A stretch of DNA of 33,068 nucleotides from Thiomicrorhabdus sp. (lineage in GTDB: Bacteria; Pseudomonadota; Gammaproteobacteria; Thiomicrospirales; Thiomicrospiraceae), in the NCBI GenBank assembly GCA_027068835.1, contig JAMOLY010000157.1:1-33068 (forward strand), read 5' to 3'. The notes under the pieces are model-generated. The model was not told where the DNA came from. It did not search any database and worked only from the letters and a program-made list of their open reading frames with translations. Below are positions 21,727 to 30,983 of the stretch, in pieces; the first letter of the stretch is position 1; each line of letters starts with the position of its first letter. The translations under genes were made by a program, and so were the position numbers.

Positions 21727-22865
21727 TGCTGTTCTTGTTGCACACTGGAAGAAGGTGAACTAGGCAACACTTCACCTTGCTGAACGGGTTGAAACGCCAA
21801 CATACGAATCAGAGACATCTCAAATCCAATTCGTATATCAGGCGACAATAGCATGTCCTGTTTTGCCAACAAGGCAATTTGGTAAAGCAACTGCACTCGC
21901 TCGGGAGTTAATTGAGAGGCCAACGATTTTATCACCTCTTCGGGCATCGTTGTTAAGGCTGTGCTGTCATTAAATACTTGAGAGTAAGAGAGCGCATGCA
22001 ACACTTCAATCAACTGCGCTAAAAGGGCTTGATAATCCACTCCCATCACGGCCAATTGCTGAATGACCTCTTTAAGCGGTTCCGCCTCTTCGTTTGCCAA
22101 TGCAGTTAAAATGGCCACACTGTACTGTTGGTCAACCCAGCCCAACATGGTTTGCACAGGCTCAAACATCACCTCGCCCGCACCATAAGCGATCGCTTGA
22201 TCCAATAAACTCAATGCATCACGCGCCGAGCCATCCGCTGCTTTGGCAATCAAGCCCAAGGCACTGCCATCAAACGACAACGCTTCTTGTCCCATAATAA
22301 ATTCAAGGTGATTTTGAAGCTGTGGCTGGGTTAATCGCATTAAATTAAACTGCAAACAACGCGACAAAACCGTAACAGGAAGCTTATGGGGGTCGGTGGT
22401 AGCCAAAAGAAATTTCACATGCTCTGGCGGTTCTTCCAATGTTTTTAACAACGCATTAAAGCTGCTTTTAGACAACATGTGTACTTCATCAATCAAATAC
22501 ACTTTATAACGCCCTTGAGTGGGCGCAAACTGCACGTTGTCTAAAATCTCTCGCGTATCATCCACCTTGGTACGCGATGCCGCATCCACCTCAATCAGGT
22601 CAATAAATCGTCCTTCGTCAACCGAACGACACACATCACAAACACCACAAGGCTTAGAAGAAATCCCCTTTTCACAATTTAAAGCTTTGGCAAAAATACG
22701 CGCAATCGTGGTTTTTCCAACCCCACGCGTGCCAGTAAACAGATACGCATGATGCAATCGCTGCTGATCCAACGCATTGGTCAACGCCTGCATCACATGA
22801 ACCTGCCCCACCAGTTCTGAAAAGTTTTTAGGACGCCACTTACGGGCAAGAACGGTAGAACTCAT
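21711..22865 (-). CDS. dnaX: DNA polymerase III subunit gamma (DnaX, domains I-III), terminating just after a G11 tract
   Basis: MSSTVLARKWRPKNFSELVGQVHVMQALTNALDQQRLHHAYLFTGTRGVGKTTIARIFAKALNCE; zinc finger CGVCDVC; ends ...QQEQQGGGE-stop where GGGGGGGGGGG meets AATAG. The track start at 22883 includes 6 extra residues. Confidence 0.95.
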   Translation of the reverse strand: MSSTVLARKWRPKNFSELVGQVHVMQALTNALDQQRLHHAYLFTGTRGVGKTTIARIFAKALNCEKGISSKPCGVCDVCRSVDEGRFIDLIEVDAASRTKVDDTREILDNVQFAPTQGRYKVYLIDEVHMLSKSSFNALLKTLEEPPEHVKFLLATTDPHKLPVTVLSRCLQFNLMRLTQPQLQNHLEFIMGQEALSFDGSALGLIAKAADGSARDALSLLDQAIAYGAGEVMFEPVQTMLGWVDQQYSVAILTALANEEAEPLKEVIQQLAVMGVDYQALLAQLIEVLHALSYSQVFNDSTALTTMPEEVIKSLASQLTPERVQLLYQIALLAKQDMLLSPDIRIGFEMSLIRMLAFQPVQQGEVLPSSPSSSVQQEQQGGGE

Positions 22866-22983
22866 GAAGCAATGCCTTAACAAATAAAATTGAATTTATT
22901 TTAACGTGAAATCCAAAACAAGGGGGGGATATTTTGTGTAAGACAAGAGAATCGTACTAGAATTTAAAGGTAAGAACAAAAAG

Positions 22984-23084
22984 TGGTGGCAACCCTACCC
23001 GCCTGACCTCGGCGCACGCATCAGAAGGTACCGTTGCTTCCTTCCGGACCTGGCGGAATTTCCAACTTAGCGTCGCGAGGGGAC
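22984..23084 (-). ncRNA. ffs: Small SRP RNA (4.5S RNA); ends approximate
   Basis: Minus strand contains the conserved SRP apical sequence CAGGTCCGGAAGGAAGCA within a long hairpin (...CCGCCAGGTCCGGAAGGAAGCAACGGTACC...GAGGTCAGGCGGGTAGGGTTGCCACC). Confidence 0.9.
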
Positions 23085-23119
23085 GAATAGAGTCACCATA
23101 ATAGAATACAAATAGGAAT

Positions 23120-23209
23120 TGGCGGAGAGCGGGGGATTCGAACCCCCGATAGGGTTTAGCCTATACACGCTTTCCAGGCGAGCTCCTTCAGCCACTCAGA
23201 CAGCTCTCC
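23120..23209 (-). tRNA. tRNA-Ser (GGA), CCA encoded
   Basis: Minus: GGAGAGCTGTCTGAGTGGCTGAAGGAGCTCGCCTGGAAAGCGTGTATAGGCTAAACCCTATCGGGGGTTCGAATCCCCCGCTCTCCGCCA. Acceptor stem GGAGAGC/GCTCTCC, long variable arm, anticodon loop CTGGAAA. Confidence 0.97.
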
Positions 23210-23298
23210 TGTCCTAAATGAGGGGCGAATTATACTTGCTAAAACAATCGCTGTCTACCCAAATCCAAATATACGAAATGCGGATTAAAAAATAACGA

Positions 23299-23835
23299 TT
23301 ATCTCTGCTTACGACGACGCGCCGCCATAAAACCAACCAATCCTAAACCACCCAACATTAATGCAATGGAGCTGGGTTCAGGAGTGGGAGAAACGTTTTC
23401 TAAAGACCAAGAACCCCACACCTGATAGCGCAAGGGATCGCTAGAGGATCCCCTCAAAATAAGAGAATAATCCCCAGACACAAGCTCTTCTGCCCAAGAC
23501 TCGATAGGGTCATAAGAATTATCAATAAACCAAGGTACCAATTCACCCACAGAATTTTTAAGTACTACTTCTGAAAAGCTTATATGCCCATATTCATATC
23601 CATATTCATCATACCCAAAAAGTGACTTCACATTCGCATTCAAATTCACCGTTCTATTTTCTGGCACAGTAAAGTTAAATGTATCACTAAAATCACCATC
23701 AATCTCGATGTTTGCAAAAAACGAACCAGACTCGTCACTAGAAAAGTCTACTAATTCAAAAAAATCCGCTACAGCAAAATTTGACACAAATACCAAAGAA
23801 CTGGCTATCCCTATTTTTTGAAATTGATTCATCAC
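23299..23835 (-). CDS. PEP-CTERM sorting-domain exported protein
   Basis: 178 aa; signal peptide; C-terminus PTPEPSSIALMLGGLGLVGFMAARRRKQR is the classic PEP motif, TM segment and Arg-rich tail. Confidence 0.9.
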   Translation of the reverse strand: MMNQFQKIGIASSLVFVSNFAVADFFELVDFSSDESGSFFANIEIDGDFSDTFNFTVPENRTVNLNANVKSLFGYDEYGYEYGHISFSEVVLKNSVGELVPWFIDNSYDPIESWAEELVSGDYSLILRGSSSDPLRYQVWGSWSLENVSPTPEPSSIALMLGGLGLVGFMAARRRKQR

Positions 23836-23899
23836 TCTCCCCTTCCCTTAATAAATAGAAATTTAATTATACGCATAAAAACCAAGTTCATGATGACTT

Positions 23900-26800
23900 T
23901 TATCCGCCTTTATGCCAGCGCCAAATATAGTACAACGCAGGAATCACAAACAGCGTCAATACCGTAGAAGACAAAGTTCCAAAAATCATCGAGACCGCTA
24001 ACCCACCAAATACGGGATCGGATACCATGATGACCGAGGCAGACATAATCGCCAGTGCGGTTAATAAAATGGGTCTAAAGCGTACTTTCCCTGCTTCAAT
24101 CACCGACTCTTTTAAAGACTTCCCTTTGGCTTCAAACTCCAAGGTAAAGTCGATTAATAGCAACGAATTTCGTACCACAATACCCGCCAGTGCAATCACC
24201 CCGATCATCGAAGTGGCGGTAAAGGCTTGATTGGTAATCCAGTGTCCCGGAAATACACCAATCATGGTTAATGGAATTGCACCCATTACAATCGTTGGAA
24301 TCATAAACGAGCGATAATAACCCACCAGTACAAAGTAAATCAGAATCAAGGCCACAATAAAGGCACTGCCCATGTCTCTAAAGACATCTAAGGTCAGACG
24401 CATTTCGCCGCCCCATAAGAGATGATAGTCCATCACATCATCTGGATGTGCTTCTACAAACCCTAGATTGCTGGTTTTAAAAGCCACGCCCGATTCTGGC
24501 AAGGTCACTTCATCCAACATTTTATCCAGTGTTAATACCGCATACACAGGGCTGGAAGCTAATAACTCCCCCCCTATCATCACCATCTGGTGTTGATCAC
24601 GGTACATAATCGGTTTTTTCTGCTTAATTTTTTCAATGGTCGCAATCGCTGATAACGGCACCGCTTCACCACTGCGAGCGTGTACGCGTAACGTCAGTAA
24701 CTGCTCGACGACCGCACGCTCTGTACGCGGTAAACGCACTAAAATACCCACCGGTTCACGCGCATTATCCAAATGCATAAAGCCTAGCTCATAACCATTA
24801 ATGTAATCCCGTAACATTTTAGAGACACCCGCTGGCTCTACCCCAAGCAGACTGGCCTGAACACGGTCAATCTTTATCTCATAGGTATCGGCATCGTCTG
24901 TCACGCTGTTATCAATATTAATTAAACCGTAAATTTGATTAAACGACTCGGTCACCTCTTTAGCTGCCAGACGCAACGTATCGTAATTTGGCCCATAAAG
25001 TTCGGCCATTACTTGCGTGGTCACAGGCGGCCCCGGAGGCGTTTCATACAGCTTGATATTGGCTGTCGGAAACATTTTTTGCAACGGCTGAATCGCCTCA
25101 TGCACCCTTTGAACAACCTCATGGGATGATTCACTGCGTTGGTGCTTACTGACCAAATTTACCCGAATTTGAGCAAAGTTCGCCCCCTGTTTCATTAAAT
25201 CGCCTCGCACCAGTGCCGCAAAATCAATGGGCGCGTGTTCACCTAAAAAGACACTGTAATCGGTCACATGCTCGGTTTGAGACAGTAAGTCTCCCACATA
25301 ACGCACCACACGATCCGTCGCTTCCAAGGCAGTGCCTTCTGGCATATCGACTTGAATCAAGAAGGTACTGGTATTGTCATAAGGCAACATTTTAACCTCA
25401 ACCCCTGCTGGGTGAAGCGGGTTGCTCATGCCATCGTCCCGTAAAAATTGCAGTGCAGGTTGCAACATCGAAGCCATAAGCGCCATCAATACTGCAAATA
25501 AAAACAGGTTACGCTTAGTACGGCTTTCGACAATCGGCATCATCAGCTTTTCATACCAAACACGCATCCAGTCCTCTTTTTCGACATGATGCGCTTCCAG
25601 ACTTTCTCGCTCTTGCATCTCACGGATGGCTTTTTTGCCCAAAAAACGGTACGCAATGTAAGGCACTAATATATAGGCCACCAGCAAAGAGGCCAGCATT
25701 GCAACGGGCACATTAAATGGGATCGGTGCCATAAATGGCCCCATCATGCCGGTCACAAACAACAGCGGCAAAAAGGCCAACACAACCGCTATGGTCGCTA
25801 CATTGGTTGGGTTACCTATTTCATTGGTAGCGCGAATAATCACCTCATCAAAGCGTTCAGGATTAAAGCCATTATGAATATGCCGGTGAATATTTTCGAT
25901 CACCACAATGGAGTCGTCCACCAATAATCCCAGCGCTAAAATAAGCGCAAATAACGTGATTCGATTAATCGTCTGGTCGGCTAAAAACCCAATAAATAAA
26001 ACAATAAACAGAATCAGCGGAATGGTAATCACCACAATACCCGCTTCACGCCAGCCTAAAAAAATAATTAAAATCAGTACGACAGAACCAATGGCTATGG
26101 CCAAATGCTCCATTAATAAATTCACCGCACTGTTGGCTTTTTCGCCATCATTACGCGTGACCACCACCTCGACATTACTGGGCAGTACCCCCGCTTTCAG
26201 CTCTTCTAGTTTTTCTAAAACGGCATCGGTCACATTCACCGCATTGGTGCCCGGTTTTTTCGCCAAACTGATGGTCACGGCAGGTTGATCCGCTGCACTT
26301 GAGCTAGGCGTTCCAGGGCCAAACCCAATACGAGAATAACTGTCAGCCTCTTTTGGGCCATCTTCAATGCGCGCAATGTCTTTTAAGTAGATAATACGGC
26401 CGCTTTCCGTGCTAATAATCAGGTTACCAACATCTTCAGCATTGCCCAAATAGCCATTCACTCGAATCGGATGGCTGCGATTATTGTTGACCACTTCACC
26501 GACGGGTAGCGCCACATTACTGCTTAATAAGCGTTGGCTAATCGCCTCTAACGACAAGCCTGTTAAGGCAATTTTTTGAGCATCTAACCAAACATTAATG
26601 GCTCGCTTTTGACCGCCCACTACGTCCGTAAACGACACCCCTTCCACATTGCGTAGATGCTCCACCAGCTTTAAAGAAATATCTCGCAAATCATACCCCG
26701 ACAACTCACTGGATGTAATCGCCAGCGTCATCACGGGCACGTCATCCACATTAATCGGTTTAATCAAAGGTTCATGAGTGGCAGGCGGCATTTTATCCAT

Positions 26801-27196
26801 GTTCTGCATCACTTGATTATAGATATTCACCAAGCTGTCCACTTGATTTTCACCTACTTCAAACTGTACCGTGACCACACCAAAATCATTGGTGGCATAA
26901 CCAAAGGTATGTTTTACCCCCGGTAGCGCCGCTAAAATGGTCTCTAAAGGTTTAACCACCATATTGCTCACTTCCGCAGGCGATGCCCCCGGTTTGGGCA
27001 CAATAATATTGGCGGCAGGCACCACAATTTGAGGGTTGTATTCACGAGGCGTCATCACAAACGATAACAACCCTGCCAACAAGACAAACATCACCATCAA
27101 AATAGTGGTTTTAGAGTGAATAAAAGCCTGCGCTAACTTACCCGCAACATTCAGCTTAAGCGGCTCTAAAGCATCGTGATTTTTAAGCTCAGCCAT
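23900..27196 (-). CDS. RND-family efflux transporter permease
   Basis: 1098 aa; internally duplicated RND architecture with TM clusters (LALGLLVDDSIVVIENIHRH; GVIALAGIVVRNSLLLIDF); in an operon with MFP and TolC-like genes. Confidence 0.95.
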   Translation of the reverse strand: MAELKNHDALEPLKLNVAGKLAQAFIHSKTTILMVMFVLLAGLLSFVMTPREYNPQIVVPAANIIVPKPGASPAEVSNMVVKPLETILAALPGVKHTFGYATNDFGVVTVQFEVGENQVDSLVNIYNQVMQNMDKMPPATHEPLIKPINVDDVPVMTLAITSSELSGYDLRDISLKLVEHLRNVEGVSFTDVVGGQKRAINVWLDAQKIALTGLSLEAISQRLLSSNVALPVGEVVNNNRSHPIRVNGYLGNAEDVGNLIISTESGRIIYLKDIARIEDGPKEADSYSRIGFGPGTPSSSAADQPAVTISLAKKPGTNAVNVTDAVLEKLEELKAGVLPSNVEVVVTRNDGEKANSAVNLLMEHLAIAIGSVVLILIIFLGWREAGIVVITIPLILFIVLFIGFLADQTINRITLFALILALGLLVDDSIVVIENIHRHIHNGFNPERFDEVIIRATNEIGNPTNVATIAVVLAFLPLLFVTGMMGPFMAPIPFNVPVAMLASLLVAYILVPYIAYRFLGKKAIREMQERESLEAHHVEKEDWMRVWYEKLMMPIVESRTKRNLFLFAVLMALMASMLQPALQFLRDDGMSNPLHPAGVEVKMLPYDNTSTFLIQVDMPEGTALEATDRVVRYVGDLLSQTEHVTDYSVFLGEHAPIDFAALVRGDLMKQGANFAQIRVNLVSKHQRSESSHEVVQRVHEAIQPLQKMFPTANIKLYETPPGPPVTTQVMAELYGPNYDTLRLAAKEVTESFNQIYGLINIDNSVTDDADTYEIKIDRVQASLLGVEPAGVSKMLRDYINGYELGFMHLDNAREPVGILVRLPRTERAVVEQLLTLRVHARSGEAVPLSAIATIEKIKQKKPIMYRDQHQMVMIGGELLASSPVYAVLTLDKMLDEVTLPESGVAFKTSNLGFVEAHPDDVMDYHLLWGGEMRLTLDVFRDMGSAFIVALILIYFVLVGYYRSFMIPTIVMGAIPLTMIGVFPGHWITNQAFTATSMIGVIALAGIVVRNSLLLIDFTLEFEAKGKSLKESVIEAGKVRFRPILLTALAIMSASVIMVSDPVFGGLAVSMIFGTLSSTVLTLFVIPALYYIWRWHKGG

Positions 27197-27197
27197 C

Positions 27198-28319
27198 TTA
27201 GCCCCCTTGTGTTTCTAAGCGTTCAACATCACGGCTTAACGATTTTTTAATCGTTAAAATATCTCCGTTTAACAGAGGTTGCTCACTAAACGTTACAATG
27301 ACCTCTCCCAGCGCCAAACCTGACTGAATCTCAACAAGCTCATTACGAAGCAACCCTGTGCGCACCATGTGAAAAAAAGCTTTTCCATCCTGAACTACAA
27401 AGACCCCATCAATGCCTGCACGATTAATCACCGCCGTTTTAGGTACCATCATCGTTTGACGCACGCCACGGTTAAAACTTACCCTAGCAAAGGTTCCACT
27501 GTTAATATTTAAATCCTTAGGCAAACTCAACTTCACCGTATGCGTACGTGTTTTGGCATTGGCGGCTCCCACTAATGTATATACCGTGCCCATAAACGGC
27601 TTAGACTGCCCTTCCAGTGCAATCTGCACCTCATCGCCCAAACGCAACACTGCAAACAGATCGCCTGCTACTTCGGTTTGTACACTCAGAGAGGTTGAAT
27701 TTTCAATCACTAATACGGGTTTACCAGGCGCCGCTAAATCGCCCGCTACCGCTAATTTTTCAACCACCACGCCATTAAAAGGCGCTCTTACATTAGCGTA
27801 ATGCAACTGCTCTTTGGCTTGATTTAAGCTCGATTTAGCTGCGGCCACATTTTGTTGCGCCACACTGTACTGCAAACGCATTTTGTCATACTGCTGTTTC
27901 GAGACCGACTCCTCTTTAAACAGTTTACTGAAACGATCAAAGTCTAACTTAGCATCTCTTAACCCCGCCAACGCTTGCTGATACGCCGCATTGGCTTGAG
28001 TAATTTGGCTTTTAATATCGGCCGAATCAATGCTAAACAGCAGATCACCCTGCTTAACCGTTTGACCGACCTGCACATCCAGCGCCTTAATGTAACCAAT
28101 TAAACGTGAGGCAATACTCGCCTTCTGCTCCGGCACAACCGACCCCGGCACAACGGCCATTAAAGGGATCTCTCCTAAGCGCACCGTTTCGACCGTAACC
28201 GCCACCGTATTAATGGTTTGAGAGGCCGATGAAGTGGCCTCTTGTTCACTGGAACAACCTGATAGGCCTAATGATAGGGTTAATAAAAGTAAACCGACTT
28301 GTTTTGAAAAACGTCTCAT
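27198..28319 (-). CDS. RND efflux periplasmic adaptor (membrane fusion protein), lipoprotein
   Basis: 373 aa; lipobox LGLSGCSS; hairpin and lipoyl segments (VSKQQYDKMRLQYSVAQQNVAAAKSSLNQAKEQLHYANVRAPFNGVV). Confidence 0.95.
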   Translation of the reverse strand: MRRFSKQVGLLLLTLSLGLSGCSSEQEATSSASQTINTVAVTVETVRLGEIPLMAVVPGSVVPEQKASIASRLIGYIKALDVQVGQTVKQGDLLFSIDSADIKSQITQANAAYQQALAGLRDAKLDFDRFSKLFKEESVSKQQYDKMRLQYSVAQQNVAAAKSSLNQAKEQLHYANVRAPFNGVVVEKLAVAGDLAAPGKPVLVIENSTSLSVQTEVAGDLFAVLRLGDEVQIALEGQSKPFMGTVYTLVGAANAKTRTHTVKLSLPKDLNINSGTFARVSFNRGVRQTMMVPKTAVINRAGIDGVFVVQDGKAFFHMVRTGLLRNELVEIQSGLALGEVIVTFSEQPLLNGDILTIKKSLSRDVERLETQGG

Positions 28320-28407
28320 AATTTTGCCCTTAAAAATATCTATTTTTTAGTCACTGCTCAGCGACACACTGTTTGGTTTGGACGACTCTACTCGCTGTAG
28401 TCGTTAT

Positions 28408-29766
28408 TTATAACTGATCCAGCGTCATCGTACCGGTGACCAATCGTAACTTCGCTTTGTAAATATTGACATCAAACTCCGCCGAGACAAGCTCTGCCTT
28501 CGCTTTATCCAACTGCGTTTTACTCGCCAATACTTCCGTCATCGTGGCCACCCCCCCTTCATAGCGTTTTACGATTAGACCTTGCGCTTCGGTAGCATGT
28601 TCCACCGCCAATTTATCGGCTTGAACCTGCTTTAAAGCCACTTGCATTTTTTGCCAGTTAAGCAACACATCTAACCGAATTTTATTTTCTTGAGCCTTCA
28701 CACTGGCACGTTTTTGCATCGCCTCGGCATTTGCCATATCGACCGAACTTTGTGTTACCCCAAAATCCAGAACATTCCAAGAGACCACGCCTGCGACGGT
28801 ATATGAGCTGTTATCAAGACCTAAAGCATCATTATTCCACTCTTGTCGCATCATCACATTAAAGCTTGGATAGCTATCTGCCTTGGCAATACGCGCGTTA
28901 TACAGAGACGAAGAGACCTCTTTACGTTTGGCCGCCAACTGAGGGTTAGACGTTAACGCCAAATTCAACAGTGCCTCGGCCGACTCTGCGGGTAACTTTA
29001 AATTTACACGCTCAGAGACATCCACCAGTTCATGCGTATCTTTGTTCATTAAAATTTTCAAGCGATCCAGAGCTATTTGCTCTTGACCCTTCGCCTCAAG
29101 TAACCCCGCCTCGGCCATCGACAAATGTACTTGCGCACTCAATAACTCTGAACGCACCACCACGCCCTCATTCACTAAATTACGCGTGGTTTTTACAAAA
29201 GCCTCTGCGGTACGTTTGGCTTGTTGCGCCACTTGAATATGCGCTCGCGCAGCGTGTATCGCCTCATACGCATGGTAAACGCTGTACGTTAAATATTGTT
29301 GCATGGCAATATCGCCCTGCTTAGCCGCTTGAATCATCGTTTGCGCTTGCGCTTCATAATGATCCATTTTGCCCCCGTTCCACACCGGCAAGTTCACATC
29401 AATACGAGTATTAAAATCGGTATACGCATCAGGGTTATTGAGGCGATCAAGTGAAAAATCATTCGCCGCCACACTCTGCTGTTGCAATTTCATCCCAAAC
29501 GCCGTCAAGGCATTGGTGGTATTGGCTGCGGTTAACGAAAGATTTACCTGAGGCAAACGACTCGATTCAGCCTTATTCAAAGCCGACTTTGCCTGCTGAA
29601 TACGCGCCGCACTCAACGCCATTTCGGGATTTTGAGCTAACGCCGTATTGACACACATTTTAAAATCCATCGACTCCGCCAGCGCACTCACCGGCAATGC
29701 CAGCAACGCGCCAGCAACAGATGCCCATGCCACAGAATTTAAAGAAAAAACTTTCAGTATTTTCAT
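28408..29766 (-). CDS. TolC-family outer membrane efflux protein
   Basis: 452 aa; signal peptide; duplicated TolC repeats (LTAANTTNAL...; NEGVVVRSELLSAQVHLSMAEAGLLEA; RYEGGVATMTEVLASKTQLDKAKAELVSAEFD). Confidence 0.93.
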   Translation of the reverse strand: MKILKVFSLNSVAWASVAGALLALPVSALAESMDFKMCVNTALAQNPEMALSAARIQQAKSALNKAESSRLPQVNLSLTAANTTNALTAFGMKLQQQSVAANDFSLDRLNNPDAYTDFNTRIDVNLPVWNGGKMDHYEAQAQTMIQAAKQGDIAMQQYLTYSVYHAYEAIHAARAHIQVAQQAKRTAEAFVKTTRNLVNEGVVVRSELLSAQVHLSMAEAGLLEAKGQEQIALDRLKILMNKDTHELVDVSERVNLKLPAESAEALLNLALTSNPQLAAKRKEVSSSLYNARIAKADSYPSFNVMMRQEWNNDALGLDNSSYTVAGVVSWNVLDFGVTQSSVDMANAEAMQKRASVKAQENKIRLDVLLNWQKMQVALKQVQADKLAVEHATEAQGLIVKRYEGGVATMTEVLASKTQLDKAKAELVSAEFDVNIYKAKLRLVTGTMTLDQL

Positions 29767-29970
29767 ACGTTTTTAATCCCCTAAGATAACCATTCATTCT
29801 TACACTGCGTAACAGAAATAGCCCATCAATATTTTATATGAGGATATTATAGCGACTCTCGAAATATTAGCAAATTCTAATATTGATGGTTAAAAGGGTA
29901 GCGTCTCCATTTATTTGTTAGAAATACCATTCTATTTTTTATTAGGAGGATGCATTAATGATTTTTGGTT

Positions 29971-30287
29971 TTATGGCAATGAGATTGTTTTAATGCTAGT
30001 GCCTAAAGGAGTTCGCTTGTATTGAATTGGAGCTAAGTACCATCCATGTTTAAAAATATACTCAGGTCTATTTGATTTGAACTTAAAATTACCTAGTTCA
30101 AATAAATCCCAGTAATTTTCAATATACGTAAGAGGTAATTCTGTTTGACATGCTGGACATGGGCTATTGCAAATAATAGTATTACAATTATTTTCTGCTG
30201 TAATAATGCCTGTTGCGGCTTGAAGTACTTTTTTTCTTCCTTCGAGTAACCACTCACTAGGAAGAGTATTTTCTGTATATCCTTTCT
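29971..30287 (-). pseudogene. Truncated protein fragment lacking a start, abutting the IS5-like element
   Basis: Open minus frame without a start codon: GYTENTLPSEWLLEGRKKVLQAATGIITAENNCNTIICNSPCPACQTELPLTYIENYWDLFELGNFKFKSNRPEYIFKHGWYLAPIQYKRTPLGTSIKTISLP-stop; upstream frame is closed by TAG next to the IS end. Not in the ORF track. Confidence 0.6.
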
Positions 30288-30294
30288 ACATATT

Positions 30295-30880
30295 GAGACC
30301 TTTGCACGAAAACAAGTTGAATGATGTCAATTTTCATACTTAATCTCAGAAGTTTTATTAAAATACATCATATCCCCAAACACCCATCAATGGACTAAAA
30401 ATGGCTTGGAAAAACCTAACTCAAACCTTAACAACTGGTAGCCTTCATGACTCCAATGTGTTTGAAGAGCTCTTGACAGGTAACGAAAAAGTTCTCTATG
30501 CAGACAGTGCTTATAAAAGCCAGAAACACGACCAACTGTTAAAAAGAAAAAGCATTAAAAACCAACTACTGCACAGAGTTTACCGCAATACTCCGTTGAA
30601 CGAGTCCCAAAAAAATGATAATCGATTTGCCAGTCAAGTGAGATATGTAGTTGAAAGAACCTTTGGTGTCCTCAAGCAATACTACGGATTGGGTCAAGCC
30701 AGATATATAGGGATAGAAAGAAATCAAGCTAGATGGAGTAGCTATACTAAGGAAAAATACCAACAAATCAACCGAAAGGCCGAATATTAGTCTAAACATG
30801 AGACACAAATTGAGATTAACTTAAAAAAATGCCTTATTTAATGATTGGGTGGGATTTTTAAGTGGCCGTGCAAAGGTCTC
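30295..30880 (+). mobile_element. Degenerate IS5-family element (~0.6 kb) with intact terminal inverted repeats
   Basis: Perfect inverted repeat ATTGAGACCTTTGCACG (30292-30308) / CGTGCAAAGGTCTCAAT (30867-30883) flanks the C-terminal part of an IS5-type DDE transposase. Confidence 0.8.
30401..30790 (+). pseudogene. IS5-family transposase, N-terminally truncated
   Basis: 129 aa: HDSNVFEELLTGNEKVLYADSAYKS...RYVVERTFGVLKQYYGLGQARYIGIERNQAR; the N-terminal catalytic part is missing and the C-terminal tail is atypical. Confidence 0.8.
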
Positions 30881-30924
30881 AATTAATTTTAAGATTATTA
30901 TAGACCATTACATTTATTACAGAG

Positions 30925-30966
30925 AGGGGGGGGAAGAAATGTTCAATTTAAATTATTCCCCCCCTT
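30925..30966. repeat. G8/C7 inverted repeat (hairpin) upstream of GNAT gene
   Basis: AGGGGGGGGAA - 21 nt - TTCCCCCCCTT; ends 17 nt before the GNAT start. Confidence 0.7.
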
Positions 30967-30983
30967 GTTGAGGTTAAACCGTT

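Noticed and set aside
25908-26288. 126-aa plus-strand ORF antisense to the RND gene
   Set aside because: Shadow ORF with no domain support; sense frame is a clear RND transporter.
28971-29324. 117-aa plus-strand ORF antisense to the TolC-like gene
   Set aside because: Shadow ORF; composition typical of antisense translation.
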